Source: Ophiostoma sp. CBS 140.51 (lineage: Eukaryota; Ascomycota; Sordariomycetes; Ophiostomatales; Ophiostomataceae). Taken from it: DNA of 64,000 nt. This document shows positions 55,919 to 64,000 of this stretch, piece after piece. Both the position numbers and the translations under genes were made by a program. Positions within the stretch are counted from its first letter, which is position 1. Each line of letters begins with the position of its first letter. The notes below the pieces were generated by a model. That model saw nothing but the letters and a program-made list of their open reading frames with translations. It ran no database searches and had not been told where the DNA came from. The stretch is from contig JANSLP010000088.1 in NCBI GenBank assembly GCA_029298735.1, positions 1-64,000 on the forward strand, read 5' to 3'.

Positions 55919-58900
55919 TGAAGCAAAATCGCACCTACTTCCAAAGTACGTGCTGACTACTGAACAGATCAGTCTAATGAATATTCAAATTGTAAATATG
56001 GGCGTAGGGAATGCGTGATTGAGACGAAGTCATGAACGTAAAATGTATGTCGAAACGGTGGTGATTCTGTTCGTTGTATTTCTATATCACGTTAATTAAC
56101 CGTGCCAAGGTTGCTCTTTCCAGTTGACTTGCCCGTTAGCTCCTAGTGTAGGAGCGTTGGTTGGGTACTTCAGTTGGGGAAAACGGCACTTGCCTTCTGG
56201 CCAATGGTTCATCGCGCCTTCCTTGGTCCGCGTGCATCGTTCTCGTCTGTTTTCTTCTTTTTGTTGGAGTTTGGCAGGGCTCTAGTCCGCGTTTGTAGGC
56301 AGCAGCGCACCAAGAGGCCAAAATGGCACCAAAGAGGGCACCAAAAGCACACCAAACGATGACAAGCTGTCGTCTCTGCGTCATAGCCCTGACTCCAACG
56401 ACAAAAAAGCCCCGGCTCACGACGTATTACTGCATCCATCTTGTCACCACCGACACAACCGGTAGGTTGACAATGCACAGATGAACAAAGCAACAAGTAC
56501 TATGACCTGTGACTATCACTTGGTGTGATGCAGGCAAGCATCTAACGCGAGCAAGTCATGCTTGCATGATGCATGTGGGTGATGGCGATGCCCTGTCACT
56601 GTTGACGAGGCAGACGCTGCACGATAAAGAGGTGGAGCATGGCAAGGAGAGAAAAACTGGAGAGAAGATGATGAGATATGGAGCATCTCGTCTGGATTAG
56701 AAATAGGATGATCACGATTGCGGAGGTATGCAGAAGACACTTGGAAGGCACTTAAAAATGCACTTAAGCGTGCAGGAGCGGTGCATTCCGAAGGACGACC
56801 GAAGAGGAAACTGCCACACTGCCTAGGAGAGGACTGCCATCGGGCGCCGGAGAGGGAATGGTCGCAGATGCGAGAGAAGGACCAATGGAAGAAAAGAAGG
56901 TAAAGAAGCAGGACAGGGCAGAACAGGAAAGGAGGGACCGGCGAGCGTCGCAAAGCAGGCTCGGCAGGGAAGGAGGTGTCGAGGGGCGTGTGCAAACGAG
57001 AGAAGGAACAGGGAAAAGAGCGACAAGACCAGCAAGAGAGCAGCACAGGGCAGCACAGAGCAGGAACAGGAAGGGACGGGTTGCTCGGCGGACAGGGGCC
57101 AACCGCGTTTTGGGTTTGGGCTGCCGGACGAGGCGCGTCGAGATGCCTGGGGTGGCCTGTCTGTGCGGCCGGGCTCGTGGAACAGGCACAGGGTCGCGGC
57201 GAAAGGGGACCCTGCTGGAACCACTAAAACCACTTTCCCGGGGCGGCCTTTGGCCACTTTTAGGCCACTTTTCTGGCGTTTTGCACCACTTTTAATTACA
57301 GCATGTGCTGGGCGACAGCCGTTGTTAGGGGCCACTTCTGCCCAAAGACTGTAAATATGGGGCCCTGGACAAGCCTGGGCCAGCTTTCTGGCCGCTGTGA
57401 TTCGTTTTCGCGTCTTGGTCGACTTTCATTTTCTTTCTTGTGTGAAGAACCTCGCGCCTGGATATATTGTCGACTCTCGCCTGCAACCATGCGCCGCTCA
57501 AACAACAGACGGCTTGTCGTCCCATGTTTGCCGTGTTGTTCCGCGACGAGTCAGGCTGTTCAAAGGTATTCTTGAAAAGAAAGAAAGATGTCGTATTACC
57601 GAGTTTCTCATTTTCTTTTCTTTCTTTTAGTAAAAAAAATAAGGAATATACTCGTCATTATTTATTTTGTGCCCCCTCGTCCACCCCCTGAAACGGCTGC
57701 CAGTGATCTGGAAGACATTGCATCTGTCGGGACCAGGCGGCGCAGATCCGGCCATCTTCTGTCTTGATCTATGTCTTTGTCTTGATTTTTGTCTTGATCT
57801 CCTATCTTCATGCTGTTCATCTGATGTCTTGTGTTCTGGGCTGGGTATGCTTCATGGATGTCTGTCTTGTGTGTCTGACGGCTCGGTTCGGCCACCGGGC
57901 GCGTTCCTGACTTGCAATGCATATGTGTCTGTCTCTGTCTCCTTTTGTATCCTGGACTCTGGTCGCAGGGATGATTTGCAGGGTGATGTTGGACCCCTTT
58001 TACGACGGGCTCTTCCTTTCTTTATTTCTTTTTTTATTTCCTTTTTTGGGGGTCCTTCTTTGTTTTCCTTTTCATCTCTCCCTTTCGTCTCCCTTGTCAG
58101 CCACCCATCAAAGGTACGTACTCTTCTTGTGCTCTTTTTATAGCGAGTAAAAGTAATACAATATCATACCGGCTATGCTCTGCCATATTGTGTTTTGCTG
58201 TGGTCGATCCGGGGAACCAGACACATCTGCCAGTCTCCTGTCCGTCTGATTTCTCAGTCCAGTCAACTGTGCGGCTGATTCAATATTCAAGACGGAATAC
58301 CAAGACAATATCCCGTCGATGCCATAAATGTGCCTCTCCAGCCACCGAAATATGTTTCCCGTTCATCCTGCCCTTTGTCTTTTTTATTTTATATTCTTCC
58401 TCTTTTTTTCTGTGCCGCATCTCACATGTATTTGTTTTCTCCTCCGCATCCTCTCCGGGTTTCTATCTCATTTAGTTACGACGACACCCTCCGTCTGTCT
58501 CCTGGATATATTACATGAATCAACGTGGTAAATAAAGCTCCTATCTGGGTAAAACAGTCAAGAAAATAAAAGGAATCAGCGGAGTACATTTCCACCCCCT
58601 TTCTGTGCCGGTATGACTCTTCCCTTTCAATATTTAATGACGCTCCAAGCTGCATCGAGACGTTTAAATGCTGTTTTTCAATGTTCTCTGTGAGAACAAT
58701 AGCATCTTAGTGGCCGTCGCTTCTCTTTGATGCATCCCCATTTTCCCCTTTTCTACACACATTGTGCCTGTTGGTTCGCCCAATAGCTGTCGACATAGAA
58801 CGAAAACAGCTTCTAAAGCGTTGTAGAATGCTTCGATTATTAAAAAAGGAAATGGCAAAGAGGATGGACCCCGAGAGAAAACGTGGTTGGGCTGTTGTTT

Positions 58901-59438
58901 GTTGGCTGCATTTTTTTCTCTCTTTTTTTCTTTTATCTTTCCCTTCTTTTTTTTCAGCCTCTTGCCTATCTCGTATTTTTTTTTTCTGTCAGTTTTCCAG
59001 TCTTTACTTATTTTGTGTGTGCGATACCATGCACGATACAACTCTGCCCAATGTACGGAGTGCTTCGCTTGGTCGCATATGTCGTATGTTTGCTTTTGCT
59101 AGGGCAGAAAAAAAATGCACGTCAATGCCTAACTGCTACTTTGTCTGCTGTCCTGGTCTACTTGTATTAAATCGCTCGTTTTGCTTTTTTTTTGGCTCGT
59201 ATGTCAGAGTGAGGTATTTCGTGAACACTCATGCCTGGCAGCCGAGGTGCATCGGAAGACAGTTCTCTATAGTGGTGCAGCATAGTGCCCAGACGCAAAA
59301 GAAAATGTCAAGAAAAGAACTAAGAATAAAATGCCAAGAATAAAACGCCAGTGATATTGCAATATTACGCAGTAAATCAAAATCGCGTTTTGCTCGTCTC
59401 ATACAGATCCATCTCTATATATCTCATATCGCCTCTCC
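55919..59438. other. Longest gene-free stretch (3.5 kb) between convergent kinase-like gene and Cwf11
   Basis: No convincing gene. 56620-57140 is purine-rich on the + strand, then 57560-59100 is T/C-rich. Small repeats: GGCCACTTTT-like units near 57248-57345, GGCACCAAA units near 56322-56345, and three TGTCTTGATYT units (57760-57800). Open frames are Ser/Leu/Pro or Arg/Gly-biased and are rejected. No tRNA seen. Confidence 0.5.
57760..57800 (+). repeat. Three TGTCTTGATYT units
   Basis: Copies at 57760-57770, 57778-57788 and 57790-57800, spaced 18 and 12 bp, in a T-rich gene-free region. Likely simple-sequence drift. Confidence 0.6.
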
Positions 59439-62400
59439 TCAATTTTCTCCATCTTCATCCTCCTCCGCACCGGGCCCGTCATCGTCGCCGGCGTCTTCAC
59501 CGCGCGGGCCTTCATCGTCATCACCGCCGGGCAGGGCAACAATGTCTTCACCGTCGTCTTCGCGCGCAGGTGCCGGCAGCAGTTTGAGGGAGGCGTCTTC
59601 ACTGGCAGCTCCACCCTCAGCCGCCACTCCCTCCGCCTTGGCCTTGTCGGCCTCCATCTGCTGCATCTTTGTCTGAATCATTTCGTAGACGTACTGGCCA
59701 AGATGTTCCACCCCCTCCATAGCCACCTCGTTGGCCAATGTACCACCGGCGGCGGCCTTGTTCTCGTCGGCAATAACGCGGTTCGACGGCCACAGCTCGC
59801 CCGTCACGAGCGCGAGCTTGTCGGGCCGCTGCAGCAGGATTTGGAAGGCCTGGCGCAGCTCCGGGCAGGACTCAAAGACATGGCGACGGCCGACGATATA
59901 CAAACCCAGGCGGGCACGGGACAGCGCCACCGTCAAGCGGCGGATGTCGCGCAGGTAGCCCACACGGGACGTGCGTGTAAGGGAGAGAATGATGTCTGTG
60001 ATGTTAGAAGGGTAATTACAAAGAAAAGAGGAAAAGGATGCACTTACAGTCGTTCTGCTCGCCTTGGTAGCGGTCGACGGTGGTCAGAACCTTGGGCAGG
60101 CCAAAGATGGGGCTCTTGCGACAGCGGTACTCGAGCACGTCGCGAATCAGAGCGCGCTGGCCGGCGTATGTCGCCAGGATGGTAATTTTGCTGGCCGGGT
60201 AGCCCAGCAGGCGCATATACTGGAAGATGGCTACGGCGTACTCGGCCTCACCCAAGTTCTGGACAAAGCGTGGCGACGGCATCGACTCGCCACGGCCGCG
60301 GTAGTTGGGCACATTGATAAACTGGTAGTCGTAGCGGAAGCCTGCATTGGCCGTCAGGAACGCCGGGTTCGTCTGCACGTGCGGCAGATCCACGAGGCCC
60401 GGGTAGCGCCAGCGGTACAGGTCGGCAATGGACGGGCGCGCGCGGCCCTGCTGGTCGAGGTTGATGGTAGGCACGCCAAGGCGCACAAGCCGCGAGAACA
60501 GCGACTGCTCGAGATTGGCATAGTTGCGGTAGGCGCCGTTCTGCACAATGGGCGAGTTCTGGAGATGGTCGCCACACAGCACGACACGCTGTAGCGGCAC
60601 CTCACCTGTCGTCGCGTTGGCCTTTTGTAGCGCCAGCGGGATGAAGTCTTCAATCTCCGTGATCTGGGCCGCCTCCTCGACGACGACATTGTCATACTTG
60701 AACCCGAGGGCCGCAATCTCGCCGCGCCGCATCGCCGCGTGGGTCGACGTCATGGCTACAATGCGCGCCTCCTTGGTCAGCAGGTAGTTGGCCTTGTCGC
60801 GGTCGCGTCGCAGAATCTCAAACGGCTGCACGTCCGACAGCTCAGCAAACACCTTGCTGATGTGCCGGTAGCAGCCGTTGGCAATGTCCAGGACAGTATC
60901 GCGGTCTGCGTCCTCCGGGAACAGCGGCTGTGGCGCGTCAGCAAAGTAGTTGCGGAAGGGGAACGCCTGCACGATATCTGCTGCCGAGGCACCATCTGTG
61001 TGCACGGCGACGTCGTTGAACTTGGTCCAGGCCGGCTCAATGTACACCGAATTGAAGTAGCCCGCCGTCTCAGCCGAGTTGCCGTGTGCGCCCGGTGCAC
61101 CAATGCTAGCTGCCAGCCGCGTCACTTCCTGCAGGTACTGGTTGCGGTTCTCCAAGAACATCTCGACACGGCCAAATTTGCTAAAGCTGGCACCATCGAG
61201 AGCCAGCTCTTCCTCACCGTGGCCCAAGCGTAGCAGATGCCGCTGGTCAATGTCGAGCATAGCAATCTTGGCAAACAGCTGGTTGAGCGCCTGGTTACTG
61301 TGCGCGATCAGTAGTGTGCGCTGCTCGGGGAAGTTGTGGTAGATGGTGTTGATGATCTGTGTTGCTACGTCCGTCTTGCCTGTACCTGGTGGGCCGACAA
61401 TGACAGTCAGGCCGGGCTGCGCGCCCGACATGATGGCCTCGGTCTGTGCCGGTGTGAAGCGCACCGAGTTGAGCTTGGGCGCGTCGACAGGGTAAGGCCC
61501 GTTGTTGGGCGGTGTGTATGTCGACACTTTCAGCGTCTCGACGTCGGCAATCAGCGCAGGCTCAGCGTCACGGCGGCGCTTCTTGGATGCAGGCTTGGCC
61601 GGCGCCAGAACCTCGGCCGCTGGTGGCTTGTCGGCCAAACCCAGAACGTACGGAGGGCCAAAGCTGCCCGTGACATCGTCGCTCGGCTCGACCGTCTTGC
61701 CCGGCAAGCTCTCAATCAGGTGGTGCCAGTCGAGGAACGTGTCGCGGAAGTCAACTTTCTTGATACGGTTCGGCAGATGCTTGTAGGTGGCTGCAGCCGG
61801 GTCGCCGTAGCCCAGGAACACCTCGTGCAGCCAGGGCGCCAAAGGTACGTCGGACAACACAAGGCTGCGGATCGAGTCGAGGATGGGCTTGAAGTTGTTC
61901 TCACGCGCGTGCCGCCGGACCACCAAGTTGAAGGTGTCGTAGACATCGGGTGCGCCCTCGGACGACTGGGCTGTGTCCTCGACGAACGCAGCAGGGTCCA
62001 GCTTCACCTGCAGCTTCTTGACGGTGTTACGGTGTCCATGGCCGCCACGATCACCTCCACCTCCACGACCTCCGCGTCCACCCCGTCCACGGCGCTGGAA
62101 GCCTTGGCCACGGCCGCCGTGCTCAGACTCCATGGGGTACAAGACCTCGGCTGTTCGAATGGACGTGATGCCGAGTCGTTGAGCTGCCGACGTGGCAGTG
62201 CTGGTACCGTCAGCGGCAGACTTGGCCACACTGGCGTTCACGGCGACCAGAAAGACAGTGTCCTCTGGCCGCAGACCCTCCCACTCGCGGCGCATAAAGT
62301 CCTTGACGCCGCGGAAGTCGATGGCAATCTCAGCCTTGACAAGCGACGGCTTGTCGTCACCAACAAGTGGAGGAACAACTTGGGCGATGCTGTATGTGTT

Positions 62401-64000
62401 AGTAAGGAATATACTTATAAAAACAACCATGTTCAATCATTGGAGATTAGGGGGTCACTCACGTCATCTTCTGAATGGGCATGACCATCTTGCCGACGCG
62501 CGTAAACCGCGTCTCGCCCGCATTGCCGAATGTAGGCTCGACCCGCAGCAGGGCCGTCTCAATGTCCTGGCGGATGCCGTAAAAGGACTCGTTGCGGTAC
62601 AGCACTAGCGAGCGCCACAAGAAGTCGCCCACGGACAGGTACTGCAGGTTCAGCTTGGGCAGCGCCATCGGCTGCGACCCGTCGTACCCCTCAGACCGTG
62701 CGAGACTCGTGTCAAAGATGTTTTGCTCCGTCGGCATAATCGACAGCCCGCGCGCCTCGTCCTGGAACGTCGGCCGCTTCTCAAACGTGGCCAGCAGCGC
62801 CTCCAGCAAGAACTTGCGCCCAATCTGCACCTTGCAGGACGCCGGGTAGGAAGTCCGCAGGTGCAGCAGGCCCGCCAACTGCGCAATCTCGTCGTCCGTC
62901 AGCGGTGCCAGCAGTGCCGCTAGCTCGTCGCGCTTATCGATGGAGCCATAGTTGGACAATGCCAGCACAGTCAGCTTTTCCTTGAAGTGCTTGAGCGCGA
63001 GACGCTGCAGGACGGCAAGACGTGTGCAGTGCTTGTCGTAGGCTTCGGTTTCGCTGAGCTGTGCGCCCGTCTGGTCGTCCACACTGAAATATGTGTAGTG
63101 GGCAAGCAACGCCGCCATGTCGCGCAGCAAACCGTTGGCCTCGTCGTGAACCACGGGCGAGACCGCCAATGCCGGCAGCACGTGCAGGTCTTGCAGCAGG
63201 GCATTGACATACCGCCGCGTGGGCAGCTGGCTCTGCAGGTCCGACAGGAACTCGACAAATCGCTCGCAGTAGCGCACGACGTCTTCGGCGCCCGATTCGT
63301 CAAACAGCACGCCGATAAAGTCGAGCACGAGCGTGTACAGCCACGAGCGGTCAAACCGCAGGCGGGACTGCGTGTCTGCATCGCCCGCGTCGAACCGTTT
63401 TGCCGCTGCACGCCACTGCTTACGCAAATGGCCCGTCTGGTCGAGCAGCTCGTCGCGGCGCGCATCATTCGAAATATTGTGCCACGTCGAGATGGACACG
63501 AGCGGCGCGCACTCTTTGCGCACAATGGCTGTGTCGAGGCTCTGGAAAGCGTGGATCACAAAGGACAGGATATGGGCACGGATGGCTAGCGAGAAGCTCG
63601 TCGTGTCGAGACTCAGAGTGAGTGTTCGCCGGAAAAAGGACGCAAAATCGAGCGGCCGGTCGGCAAACACGCCCCATGTGTCGAGGTGTTCGCGCTTCTT
63701 GGCATTGATGATGAGCACAATGAGGAGGACGTGCTCGTCGGAAGAGTCTTCGTTGTAACCAGGCCATAAGTAGCTGTGATATGTTAGCACTGTCTTCACG
63801 ATACGTCTTCTTTCACCTCTTCTTTCTCTCCCTTCTCTCCTTCCCTCGCGTCTGTGCTCACCCTTCTAATGTCTGGAGCGTCTCGAGAGACAGCAGCGAC
63901 TGAAACGCAAAGGCTTCCTCCTCCAGCGCGTCCCAAAGACCGGCCTTGATCACGTCGTTCTTAACCTTGACCTTGTCGGCCAGCTTGCCGCCCTTGAGCC
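59439..64000 (-). CDS. cwf11: Intron-binding protein Aquarius / Cwf11, C-terminal part (5' truncated by window)
   Basis: SF1-family spliceosomal RNA helicase that joins the spliceosome near the branch site; nuclear. Visible exons: 64000-63862, 63773-62463, 62389-60048 and 59995-59439, with introns of 88, 73 and 52 nt (GTGAGC, GTGAGT and GTAAGT donors, each with a CTAAC branch). The visible protein is about 1449 residues; the N-terminal helical scaffold continues beyond the window. Helicase motifs: I, GPPGTGKTDVATQI; II, VVVEEAAQITEIEDFIPL; III, VVLCGDHLQNSPIV; IV, QGRARPSIADLYRW; V, TTVDRYQGEQNDYI (restored only by splicing at 60048/59995); VI, VALSRARLGLYIVGR. An RGG-rich insert (about 62040-62130 on the + strand) sits between the beta-rich domain and the helicase core. 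The C-terminus is Glu/Asp/Gly-rich and ends EDEDGEN. Confidence 0.93.

Noticed and set aside
56823..57335. 170-codon minus-strand open frame and overlapping frames
   Set aside because: All derive from the purine-rich tract; several frames are open at once, as expected from low complexity.
58760..58790. GGTTCG motif considered as tRNA B box
   Set aside because: No A box, no cloverleaf pairing and no T run at suitable distance.

Overview
The window is nuclear DNA from a filamentous ascomycete, most likely a Sordariomycete. The evidence is one to four short introns (50-90 nt) per gene with GTRAGT-like donors and CTAAC/CTAAT branch sites, GC-rich coding exons, pyrimidine-rich leaders, and orthologues of fungus-specific families (DUF3425 bZIP, Csf1, Cue1-like, homeodomain plus C2H2 factor). 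An order such as Ophiostomatales is possible, but the sequence alone does not prove it. I saw no tRNA, rRNA, CRISPR array, insertion sequence or transposon.

Layout from left to right: the 3' part of CSF1 (+, 1-6213); elongation factor 2 (+, 7848-10831, three exons); a CCCH/RRM protein of the RBM26/27 type (+, 11724-14312); methylenetetrahydrofolate reductase (-, 15222-17087); a DUF3425 bZIP-like regulator (-, 19060-20547); a single-pass membrane protein with an Apple/PAN-like Cys domain (+, 23478-24648); a very large multi-DNA-binding-domain protein (+, 27831-31934); U2 snRNP A' LEA1 (+, 32681-33715); a Cue1-like ER CUE protein (-, 34273-35053); an RRM protein (-, 36020-37196); a mitochondrial PPR protein (-, 37937-40204); DNA polymerase alpha POL1 (+, 40917-45608); eIF4G (-, 47168-52673); a kinase-like gene broken by one in-frame TAA (+, 54482-55918); and the 3' part of the spliceosomal helicase Aquarius/Cwf11 (-, 59439-64000, running off the end). 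Gene-free stretches of 1.6-3.5 kb separate several of these genes.

Most genes are core housekeeping functions: translation (EF2, eIF4G), splicing and RNA handling (LEA1, Cwf11, CCCH/RRM, RRM, PPR), replication (POL1), one-carbon metabolism (MTHFR), ER degradation (Cue1-like) and lipid transfer (CSF1). They do not form one pathway or a biosynthetic cluster.

The most unusual items are: (1) the 1345-residue protein at 27831-31934, which combines a Cys cluster with exact Zn2Cys6 spacing, a KN-type homeodomain, C2H2 fingers and about five divergent ~105-residue repeats that resemble CENP-B/Tc5-type HTH units; (2) a five-copy GCGCGT/ACGCGT array upstream of POL1, matching MBF/MCB control; (3) the kinase-like gene whose homology runs across a stop codon; (4) micro-exons and stop-free introns that could make alternative proteins.
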